Source: Nymphaea colorata (taxonomy: Eukaryota; Streptophyta; Magnoliopsida; Nymphaeales; Nymphaeaceae). From it: DNA of 64,000 bases. Within the stretch, counting starts at the first letter, position 1. Each line of letters begins with the position of its first letter. The notes beneath the pieces were generated by a model. It saw only the letters and a list, made by a program, of their open reading frames with translations. It made no database searches and was not told where the DNA came from. The translations under genes were made by a program, and so were the position numbers. The stretch spans positions 10,056,972 through 10,120,971 of the forward strand of contig NC_045146.1 in NCBI RefSeq assembly GCF_008831285.2, given 5' to 3'. Shown piece after piece: positions 55,400-64,000 of the stretch.

Positions 55400-56060
55400 T
55401 CTGAATACTCAATGATCTCCTACTGGTCTGACTTCTTGTATGTGAGCATAAAACCTTTTGTTATTTGTAAATCTCTCAATACCCTTTTGGCTGCTTTCCA
55501 ATGATCCATACCAGGATCACTTAAGTATCTGTCTAACATTCCAACAATAAAAGCAATAACCAGACGAGTACAAACCTGAGCATACATAAGGATTCCCACA
55601 ACAGACGAATAGGGAATCCTTTCAATTTCCTTAAATTTGATTTTACTTTTAGGGCACTGTTTGAGGGTAAACTTGTCTCCTTTAGCAACTGGAGTATCTC
55701 CTAGTTTATAATCCTTCATGACATATTGCTGAAGCACCTTATCAATGTAGGCCTTTTGTGATAATCCAAGAATACCCCGAGAACGATCTCGAAATATTTG
55801 GATCTCCAATACAAAAGATGCACAACCAAGATCCTTCATGTCAAACTTTGTTGACAAAATTTTTTTTAGTTTCATGCAATATGCCCATATCATTACTTGC
55901 CAGCAATATATCATCGACATATAAAACCAGAAAGATAAATTTGCTCCCACTGAACTTTTGGTATACACATTCATCAACCATATTAGTTTCGACACCAAAT
56001 GAAACTATAACTTGACGAAATTTGTAATATCATTGACTGGAAAACTTGCTTTAGTCCATA
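55400..56060 (-). pseudogene. Copia reverse transcriptase, C-terminal part
   Basis: The minus strand includes, in the frame before a shift near 55890, LVLYVDDILLASND (YVDD box). It continues LSTKFDMKDLG, DRSRGILGLSQKAYIDKVLQ, DTPVAKGDKFTL, PYSSVVGILMYAQVCTRLVI and RYLSDPGMDHWKAAKRVLR. The preceding part begins at SLRKSIYGLKQ; everything N-terminal of that (first catalytic Asp) is missing. One shift and a few substitutions are seen. Confidence 0.85.
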
Positions 56061-56480
56061 TATGGATTTCCTTAGTGACACATCTACTTAATTTTCTTTA
56101 GGTTGTTGAGTTTGTTCTTCAGTAGGGAGATTGACATCATTGCCTTCTTCTGAATATGTTGATGGAACAATGTCAGGAATGAATACCTCACTATTGCTTA
56201 TAACATCCGTATGAGTGAACTCAGGTCCCTCTTCAAAGGCAATGTTTTTAACCTAATCACCTCCCCAAACTCAATATCCTCAAACATTGGGTGTTCTTAT
56301 TTCAAAGAAAGACTTACTGGATTGATCATAAAACTTATAACCCCTTAATGTTTGTTCATTTTCCCTTTATACATACAATGCAAACATTAAAGTCTACAAA
56401 ATCAAGGGACTCAAGAATTCTATTCGACATAAGTCATTTAATTCTCTTTTCAGAGATATGTCCTAAACGCCTATGTCATA
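56060..56480 (-). pseudogene. Copia linker, integrase deleted
   Basis: After the pre-integrase LWHK remnant the minus strand passes within about 100 bp into an acidic linker (EHPMFEDIEFGE) that in related elements follows integrase. The DDE core and its zinc finger are therefore absent. This linker then joins the RT part. Confidence 0.6.
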
Positions 56481-56930
56481 ACATAGCAGAATTCTCATTG
56501 GTTAATTTTCTTTTAGTACCACTAGACGTAACATGCAAGGTTTCATGATATGAAGCAACTATATCAAGCAAATAGAGGTTATCGCTACCAGATAAATAAC
56601 CAGTGAAAATCAAATTTGAATGCAGAAACAACTTAAATTTACTTCCTCCAAATGAACAATAATAATCAAATTTGTCCAATAAGGAAATAAAAAATCAAAT
56701 TTCGTCTAAAAGACGGTATTACATAAGTTTCTGTCAAATTCAAATAACAACCAGTCTTTAATAATAACCAAAAATCTGCTACGGCTTCAACCTTCGCCTT
56801 CTTGTCATCACCTACATAGATGAATCTTTCAGCATCAATTGACGTCCGACAATTTAGGCAGCCCTGCATAGAAACACTTATGTAAGTAGTAGCAACCGAA
56901 TCTACCCACCAAGTGTCTTGGTACTGAAAT
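56480..56930 (-). pseudogene. Copia protease and pre-integrase remnant
   Basis: Protease site at about 56915: WWVDS then VATTYIS, where the active-site Gly of DSGAT is Val. It continues MQGCLNCR, ERFIYVGDDKKAKVEAV and LNLTETYVIPSFRRNLI, then GYLSGSDNLYLLDI and TSSGTKRKLTNENSAML before the WHKRLGH-type motif. Confidence 0.72.
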
Positions 56931-57755
56931 TAAATTAACTTCAGAACAAACCAAAGTGAGAATCGTACCTTTCTTTTCACGCCATGCGTAATACATAGTA
57001 CAATCCTTCTTCATATGACATTCATCCTTGCAAAAGAAGCAGCCTGATTTGCCTTCCTTATGCTTCTTTTGTTTCTTAATAGATGCATGATCAACTGCAA
57101 TTTTCTTAATAGTCTTTCTTTTCTTACTTTTAGGCATAGTAGCCAAATGAGCACTTTCTATTCTATCATGCTTCAATCTCTCATCTTCTTCCACACAGTG
57201 CGAAATGAGCTCATTAAGAGTCCATTTCTCCTTCTGACAGTTATAACTAACTTTAAACTGTCCAAACTGTGGTGGAAGAGAAAGGAGAACCATATGTACT
57301 ATAAAGTCTTCAGGTAACCTCAGACCTAGCGCCTGTAATTTTGAAGCAAGATGAGACATTTCCATAATGTGCTCCCGTATGTTCTCTTTGCCTTTATACT
57401 TCAGCATCACAAGTTTACTCAAAAGAGTGCTTGTGTCAGCCTTTTCATTTTTAGCAAAACACTTTTCAATCTCTTCAAGGAACGCCTTGGCAGTAGCCTT
57501 TTCAGTAATAGAGCCCCTAAAATTTTCTGGGATTGATCTCTTCATGATCATTAGACACATGCGGTTTGAGTGTTCCCACCATTCAAAGTACCGCTTATCC
57601 TCATCGGAACTTTGATATGTTGGATGAGGTGGGCACGACTTCCTAAATGCAATGTCTAGATCCATACAACCTAGAACAATCATGACAGTTTCTTTCCAGT
57701 CCTTAAAATTCGAACCATTTAACTCATGAATAGTACTCAAATTTGCAGACATCAT
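56835..57755 (-). pseudogene. Copia gag (UBN2 + CCHC), nearly intact
   Basis: 306 codons from ATG 57755 (MMSANLSTIHELNGSNFKDW). Known family order is present: N-terminal domain, ECF-type core (EEIEKCFAKNEKADTSTLLS, LKYKGKENIREHIMEMSHLA), ELISHCVEEDERL, a basic KKRKTIKK tract and the zinc knuckle CFFCKDECHMKKDC (about 57046-57005). The frame upstream of 57755 stays open to 57863 but is leader. The end runs into the protease region in another frame. This is the best-preserved gag in the window. As a structural protein it would package element RNA. Confidence 0.85.
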
Positions 57756-58299
57756 GGAAGCAGAACTCACTGTACAAAGAATAAAATACCAAACATGCTC
57801 ACAATCAATACATGTACAAAGATGAAATAACAAATATAAATGAATTTGAATACAATGGCCCAAATCCCATCACAAGGTACGGGTGCAACGCTAATATCCA
57901 ATCTTTGGATTGAAATATTAACTGCAAGTGGTATTCTTGGTCAACAATGAATATAGATAATTAACCCTATCAAACAACGAGCCTATCTTTGGATTGACTC
58001 GCTATTCACATGGAAACCTGAAAAATTATCTCATATTCATTGCCATGTATACTTAAACCTGACCAAGCAACAATCCTCCTTTGGGTTGATCATTGCCCGC
58101 ATGGATTAAGTATACTATTATCCAATATTCAAAATAGGCAAATTCGTACAACAGAGGTCACTTTGGCGACATAAAGTACACACTTACTCATTTCAAACAA
58201 CAGACATGGCCAAAGATCAAATTCATAATCCAAACATTCATCTAAAGTACACCCACAAATTAACAACATGCAAAACATGATGCATAAACCAAATTCACA

Positions 58300-58980
58300 T
58301 ACAAGTTTGCCCTACATTAAATCCAAAACCAAATGATTCAATGATGTGACACATACAAAATTGCCTTACATTAAATCCAAAACCAAATGATTCAATGATA
58401 TGGGCCCAAAAGAGTCCAAAATTTTATAAACCGGTACCAAAATCGCGCTTAAGTGGGTCAAGAACCACTGAATCGGCCTTAAAATGGCCCGTATCGTTCT
58501 TAAACCACAACTAAAACACCCACATAGCCCTAAATAGGACTGAACCAGTTTAAAAATTGGACGAACCAATCAAAAAATAGACCGTATCGATTCCAAAACC
58601 CACTGAAGCGGTTAAAAAAATGGCTAAAATAAGTTAACAAATTGAATAAATCGGTCTGAAAAGCGCTGAACCAGTTTGAAAATCAACGGAATCAGTTCTG
58701 AAATGTCCGAATCGGTTCCAAAACTGAATGAACCAGTCCAAAAAATGGACTGAATCGGTTCTTAAATGTATGAACTAGTACTGAATCGGGTTGAATCGGT
58801 CTGAAAACAACTGAACCGGTCTGAAAAGGGTCTGAATCGGTTTCAAAAGATAGGAATCGGTCCCCAACAAGTCTGAACCGGTACCAAAAGGTTCGAACCG
58901 GTTCTGAATCGAACTGAATCGGTTCTAAACTTAATGAACCGGTTTGAAAAGCTGAATGAACCGGTTCTATTTTAAAATTA
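58300..58980. repeat. GAAYCGGT array and 54-bp tandem repeat in copia leader
   Basis: A 54-bp unit (CATTAAATCCAAAACCAAAT...) is duplicated at 58309 and 58363. From about 58430 to 58975 a degenerate 15-25-bp motif with core GAA(C/T)CGGT(T/C) recurs roughly twenty times, some copies as palindromic GAACCGGTTC. It lies between PBS and gag. Confidence 0.82.
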
Positions 58981-59620
58981 AACCGCATGCATACGGGTCG
59001 GGTCTGACACGAGGCGGCAATTTTTTTTTTTAAAGCCTGATGGATCCGGATCGGGTCTGTCAAGACCTGACCCTGTCCGACCCGCCCGCTTGACCGCGTG
59101 AGCAGTCGCGAGCGGTGGCCTTCCGCCAGCAGGCCACCCAACTCCGTGGGTGGCCGTCGCCCACCGAAAACCGGCCGATACCGGCTGGTTTTCCCCTGTT
59201 TTGCAAATATGCCCCTTTCTGAAGTTGGGCGATTGTTTGAGCAACGAAGAAGCAGCCGGCAGGCCATTGGGTGGCTGCCGGCGGGTCGCGCAAGGACGAT
59301 GGTGTTCGGCCGTCTTCTAATGGCCGGTCGACGCCTGCCAAGATGGTCGGAAACCATCACCCCACCCTGCCGTCGCCTTCCCTGTTTCCCCTTTTCTTCT
59401 TCCTCTTTCGTGGCTGCGAAGGCGACACAGAGGGTACCGACAGGCCACCCAACGGCGTGGGTGGCCGTAGGCAGGGACGCGCCCCCATGGTCGGAGGCCC
59501 GCCATCGCCCAACGGCGACCGACGCCCCCGATCCTTTCGTCCCATTCTCCGATCCCCCTTATGGCTGCAACGGAAGCCCAACGGCTTCCGTCGCACGCCC
59601 TCAACCCAAATTATTATTTT
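58981..59620 (-). other. GC-rich block in the copia leader
   Basis: Very GC-rich compared with the surrounding AT-rich DNA, with long overlapping open frames on both strands (minus 59360-58692, 222 codons; plus 59098-59748). GGCCACCCAACNNCGTGGGTGGCC-type inverted sequence appears twice (near 59132 and 59442). No domain is recognised, and open frames on both strands are expected from GC-rich sequence. It may be a captured host fragment or a structured leader. Confidence 0.6.
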
Positions 59621-59740
59621 TAAAAAAAAAAACAAAAAACTTGCAGCCGAAGAATCAAAAGGGGAACATCCGAATGGGAAGAATGGGAAGATCGCACAAA
59701 AAATCATCAAAAAAATCCAACGATTTAACAATGAGCGTAG

Positions 59741-59753
59741 GACTCTGATACCA
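59741..59753 (-). mobile_element. Copia primer-binding site
   Basis: The minus strand reads TGGTATCAGAGTC two bases inside the 5' LTR, complementary to the 3' part of plant initiator-Met tRNA. Confidence 0.9.
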
Positions 59754-59755
59754 AT

Positions 59756-60187
59756 TGTTGGGATTTCTCCCTCATGCATACACAAAATGATATGCCCTAA
59801 ACAGGATCATGCTCATGCCAAATCATTGAATTAAACAAAATAAACTTAACTGTAGCGGAAGCGCACCTGAATCCATCTGAACTGATGCACAAGAAGATCA
59901 CAGCAAGGTCTTCCAGGGTACGTACGGCGTGCTTGAGCTCTCTCTCAGGCAACCATTCGCACGACCTCAGGGACCACTACCATTTTATATTAAGGGCAAT
60001 TACAGATTCAACCCATCAAAGAGTCTGTAATTGCGTACTGGTATTTATACATTTCAAAATTACCCCATACCATCTGAAATGACATAATATCCCAAAATAC
60101 AATCACTTAAGCGGATATTTATGTTAAGACAGCTATAATGTCTGAAATTCCTAATTGACATATGTCGGCCCACCAAATGATCTTACA
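59756..60187 (-). repeat. Copia 5' LTR (432 bp)
   Basis: TGTTGGGATT...ATCTTACA, pair of 54181-54649, shorter because of the 37-bp indel. Confidence 0.95.
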
Positions 60188-60192
60188 GGGGA

Positions 60193-62605
60193 ACCTCTAT
60201 TTGATTCTCTGTGTTTCTCTTTCTGCTCTGTTGAGTTTCGGAAAACCTGCAGTCCCTTTAATGACCATGTCAATCAAGGTTGCCAATCGATCATAGCCTT
60301 GGTTCTGTTCAACCTGGATTTGAGCCAGTTCCTCTTATCAATCAAAATTTGGTTTGGATTTAGAGAAAATTCACATTCTTGTGTTATTAGTTGGTATCGG
60401 TCTCCGGCAGAAGATATGTATTTGTCTCAGTTTGTTTTTTTCGTCCGAATGAGTAAGAAGATTACAATTCAGTGCATGAAAATCCGGGCCGAAATTTCTA
60501 TGCCTCCTGGGTCAAAGGTTGCGTTTAGGTCTGGTTGTGGTGCTAATCCATTGTCACGCGAATGCAACGGCCCACAACTTCTTTTGTCCAAAGAATGTTC
60601 TAACAAAGAAACTAATTTTTTTTTTTCAAAAAGAGAAACTATTCTCGTCCCCTTATTGTAATTTTCAAGTGCATCCATCTCTTAACGTGCACTTCTGAGA
60701 CAAGCAAATTATTTTGTGATTTTAACTATGCATTTTCGCCTTCTGATCACCTACACATGGATTGAGCTGGATGGGTTTTGTGACACTTCAAAATGACCTA
60801 GATGCTATTCTACCATATGTGCGAACACATAACAACAATATTAATGACTGCATTCAGTATTTGTGTTGGTTGAAGGGTCTTTACAAAAATTTGTTCATCC
60901 ATTTGAAATTATAGGTAAACAACATCAACTATACAATGAACAAGCGGTGCCAATAATGTGGCTTCTTAGACACTGCAGTATTCTGGACATTAAGGGGTCC
61001 TGAAAGCTAAGATGTATGTCTTATTGTGCATATATGTGTGTTGGTGTGTTTAAATTGGTGCTGCCCAAGTCAGTCATACTAACCATAATGGAAGGGAGCC
61101 ATGATGTGCATCTCTACCTTGATTTCAATGTTGTCAGTTGTGCAGGAGATAAAGTAAATGCTAATTCAGAGTTACGCTTCATGGACACTGCATGTTCTGT
61201 TCTGGACATGGCGGAGTCCTGAAAAACTAGATGTATGACATGCTTGCATATTATGCATGTTTAAAGTGGGCTAATAGAGTCAGTCATGCTAAAAATAATG
61301 GAAGAGACTTCTCATATGAATATCTTGATCTCTTCTTGCTTCCCACGCAAGGGATCATAGTCCTCTTGCCTATGGAGACAATGTTTTCATATCATACTAA
61401 GGCATCATGGTTCCAAACCCTTTTAGCATTTTTCATGTCTTAAACTTCTGCTGAAATATATATCCTTTACAATATTTGTGACCCCTTTTTCACTTCATCA
61501 ATGAAAATGAAAGTTAGACAGCTAAAGTTTGTGTCTTTACTATCTTGAGAACTTGTAGACACTTCTACTACAACTTTGTTTGTGGTTAGTCTTGAATTTT
61601 TCTTTTCCTTTCCTCCTAAAAGTGTGATTCAAGAGTCGCTTTTAGTGAAATTCAAGTCTATTTGTGAAAAAGAGCTTTTATAAATAAAGCTAGTTGGGGA
61701 GAAGCTTTCAGATATGATTTTAGAGACTGTGGTTATGTAGTTTTTCAGGACTTCTTTTTGGTGATCATGAATCTCATTACATATCTTTAGCTTTAAACTC
61801 GAAAAAGACATCCAGATTATGCCAATGAGCAAAAACACTTTCACACTTTATATGCATATTCGTATGATTAGTAATTTTTGACATTGTTCTCATATTTTAT
61901 AAGTAGTTCTGAAGAGGGCAGAAATTTAGTCATTTCATTTTAGTGTTGTTGAGATACACTGTCCATTACAGATCAAGACAAATGGAACAATGGACTGACT
62001 TACAAACTAGGAAGCATGCTATCAACATGGAGCAGGGGACTGCCAATGGCTTGATGACTCGAGTTTATTTGACCTGTAATGAGGTTCTTGCAGTTTGCTT
62101 CATTTTGTTTTCTTTCCTTAGATTTTTGAAGTTACAAAAGAACAAGTTCATTCTTCTTGTTTTATTTCTTTGTACATGCAATCAAGAAGTTGGTTCCATC
62201 TTCAAGTCCAGGCTTGTGATTTTTGTAATATGTCTCAGCCTAGTGTCTCTACACCTTCTTAGCCGGTGGAATGTTTTCTAGCTGTATCTGCATGTTTAGT
62301 ATCTCCTTATCACTGGTATGATTACCCTCAAGGTTGAAACGCAGGGCATTTTGATTGCTAAAATATGCATCATGGCTTTTGTTTGTAAGTACTTGTAGCA
62401 TCCTCAACGACCACCCTGCTGGCAATGTGCTGTAAAAATTGTTCAAACTTTAGACGAATATAAGCGAGTGTTCATTTGACCATTGTATCATATATAAAAA
62501 AGTGGTTCAAGGAAATACTTTTCCTTGGTATCTGAAAAGAACACTTCTGGAACTAGTGCATGGCCCACACTTTAAATGATTTGCCCAATTTTTTGACAAA
62601 AATGA
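60193..62605. other. Spacer with a diverged 210-bp tandem duplication
   Basis: This continues the sequence interrupted by the copia. GACACTGCA...GGACAT...GTCCTGAAA...AGATGTATG at about 60970-61017 recurs at about 61183-61234, followed in both by TCAGTCAT(A/G)CTAA and AATGGAAG, so a diverged tandem duplication of about 210 bp is present. Short frames show no motif. No gene is supported, although exons of the unknown gene ending at 54164 could lie here. Confidence 0.45.
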
Positions 62606-63841
62606 GTTAGAGTCTATGTCACATGGGTACTCCTCTTAAGGAGTACCTGCACGGTACGGGTACGGCCCTGGGTGCGGCAAATGTGTGGTCAACACCGTAC
62701 TGGGTACGGTCATCGTACCCGGGATCATTTTTGTCCATTTTTGAACTCAGTCAACTTTTACCGAGTCCAAAGTTGTCCAGTTTTGATTTTAACACTTTTA
62801 AGATTTTGATGTTTTAAACCATTCTAATGTTAAAATCTTCAAAAACCCTAAACCCCTGCAAGCGATATCCTTTGTCTTCTTCACTCACTGACTGCGCACG
62901 GCGAACAACGATCTCTCTCTAGGGTGGCAACCGGCGACTACAGTGGACGAACGACGATGGCAGCGGTGACCGGTGACTGCAGAGGGCGACCGACGACCGA
63001 ACAATGGTGGTATTTGCTTGTGTTTTATCATTTTTTCATTTTCTGTCAATGTGCTAAGCCTTTCATCGTCTTCAGTGCCGGCAAACGGTGCTTTTCCGAC
63101 AGCTTTCTCTGGTTCTTCAAATCCCATCTTACAGTCCCTTTCTTTGTTTTATTTATCTATTGTGTGTCATATTGATTTCGTTTTTACGTTTTTCATTTTG
63201 TTTTTGTTTGTTTTCTCATTACATGTTAGCGATGCATCTTAATAAGCGAAACTTCCATTGACTGTTTTTATTTGTTTTCTGTTTCTATTTTTTTGGTTTC
63301 GGTCGTCAAGACTCAGCCAGACAGCCACTCAAGGCTTATCTGCTAAACCTGCGATAATGCTATTTTTCTGCTCTAACTGTTATGTTTTAATTTTTTAACA
63401 TTAAAATGATTAAATCAGTATTTTTTGGCTGCAGCTTGTACCGACTTTTACTGTTTTACAGTTTGACTTGTTTAGCATGTTCTGTTTACCTGTTTAGCAT
63501 TTCCTCTTTAACCATGGCGTGACATGTTGGTCCTTCTAATCTTGATGATGCAACTGAGGAGAATCAAGAAAGCTGATATATTTGTATGTTAATTACCTCC
63601 ATACTGTGTTTTGGATCATGATTTATGAATATGTTATTTTGTTTGTAATTTTTTTATATATATGTGTGTGAATATGTTATTATGTTTGAAATTTCTTGAC
63701 ATATATATATATATATATACATACATGTCCGCGTGTGTGTAAGGATGTACCCCCGCACCCAAAATTTTTGAAAATGGTCTGTATCCGTACCCACACCGGT
63801 ACCCATACCCGTACCCGTACCTATGTGACATAGGTTAGAGT
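62606..63841. mobile_element. hAT-type non-autonomous element (1220 bp), 8-bp TSD
   Basis: The element 62614-63833 is flanked by GTTAGAGT at 62606-62613 and 63834-63841. Terminal repeats are CTATGTCACATGGGTAC and, inward from the right, CTATGTCACATAGGTAC. Subterminal arrays of GGTACGGGTAC/GTACCC occur at both ends. The inside has a GC-rich leader-like part (62890-63000) and AT-rich DNA, with no transposase. Confidence 0.9.
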
Positions 63842-64000
63842 GGACCCACCTTGTTGGGCACTTCTTTTATATAAAAGAGGCTTGTCCCAAAAAATGTGCC
63901 TTCCTAACTTTTATGGTTTTCCTGACATGGTACACTAATAGCTAATTTCATCTTAATTTTTGTCACACTAAGCCGCTACTATTTTTTTTTCTGTTTTGTT
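63842..64000. other. Terminal spacer
   Basis: Short AT-rich flank with no feature seen. Confidence 0.4.

Larger units (their letters stand above)
54176..60192 (-). mobile_element. Ty1/copia retrotransposon, complete ends, 5-bp TSD GGGGA
   Basis: The element 54181-60187 lies between GGGGA (54176-54180) and GGGGA (60188-60192). On the minus strand: 5' LTR 59756-60187, PBS TGGTATCAGAGTC (59741-59753), a 2 kb leader, gag, protease, a short linker, partial RT, RNase H, purine tract (complement of CTCCCACTTTGG, 54651-54662) and 3' LTR 54181-54649. Integrase and the N-terminal RT are deleted. LTRs differ by substitutions and one 37-bp indel. It would depend on a full-length relative to move. Confidence 0.93.

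Noticed and set aside
59098-59748. 216-codon plus-strand frame and several overlapping frames
   Set aside because: All frames in this GC-rich leader are open on both strands; Arg/Pro-rich text without domains.
60155-60661. 168-codon plus-strand frame
   Set aside because: It starts inside the copia LTR and crosses the insertion junction, so it cannot be an original gene; no motif seen.
1-64000. tRNA, rRNA, snoRNA genes, telomere or organelle-derived segments
   Set aside because: No cloverleaf with A/B boxes, rRNA core sequence, TTTAGGG array or plastid/mitochondrial gene was noticed; this was by eye, so small RNA genes could have been missed.

Overview
This is nuclear DNA from a flowering plant. 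The grounds are spliced genes with GT-AG introns, dense Ty1/copia and Ty3/gypsy LTR retrotransposons, hAT transposons and MITEs, AT-rich spacers and long microsatellites. The species cannot be fixed from the sequence. Nothing bacterial, organellar or CRISPR-like was seen.

Only one host gene can be assembled with confidence: a small J-domain co-chaperone of the plant 'chaperone protein dnaJ 72' type on the + strand. It has exon 1 at 3776-4170, exon 2 at 13842-13935 and exon 3 at 14693-14758, coding 184 aa with a C-terminal membrane segment. Its first intron is 9.67 kb. It has been filled by a hAT MITE (6451-6817), a copia primer-binding site remnant (6978), an antisense copia deletion derivative (7212-9790) and a 2.7 kb hAT element with exact 8-bp target duplications (9975-12702). 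It also holds an unexplained exon-like segment (13275-13381).

14.8-18.6 kb is spacer with a DUF4283 (LINE ORF1-type) remnant and a minisatellite. 18.6-35.2 kb is a nest of two Ty3/gypsy elements of the dual-RNase-H Tat type. The outer one is on the minus strand and badly decayed. The inner one is on the plus strand (23077-34617), has 2.8 kb terminal repeats and a nearly collinear but stop-ridden gag-PR-RT-RH-aRH-INT. 36.0-40.9 kb is an old minus-strand copia. 40.9-44.3 kb holds a decayed Arg/Ser/Asp-rich pseudogene, a truncated minus-strand copia and a tandemly repeated 79-codon frame of unknown origin.

44.3-53.6 kb is mostly unannotated spacer with MITEs (Tourist-like 47116-47382, TA-flanked 51963-52388, long-TSD 53067-53530) and a long inverted repeat (48419-49678, arms about 570 bp). 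54.18-60.19 kb is a structurally complete minus-strand copia with a perfect 5-bp target duplication. It has lost integrase and part of RT, and carries an unusual 2 kb leader containing a GC-rich block and an array of GAAYCGGT motifs. It landed 16 bp downstream of a possible exon donor site. The window ends with spacer and another hAT-type element (62614-63833).

None of the transposons is intact by reading: each coding region carries stops, frameshifts or missing domains. Element boundaries supported by TIRs plus target duplications are firm; those inferred from homology alone are approximate.
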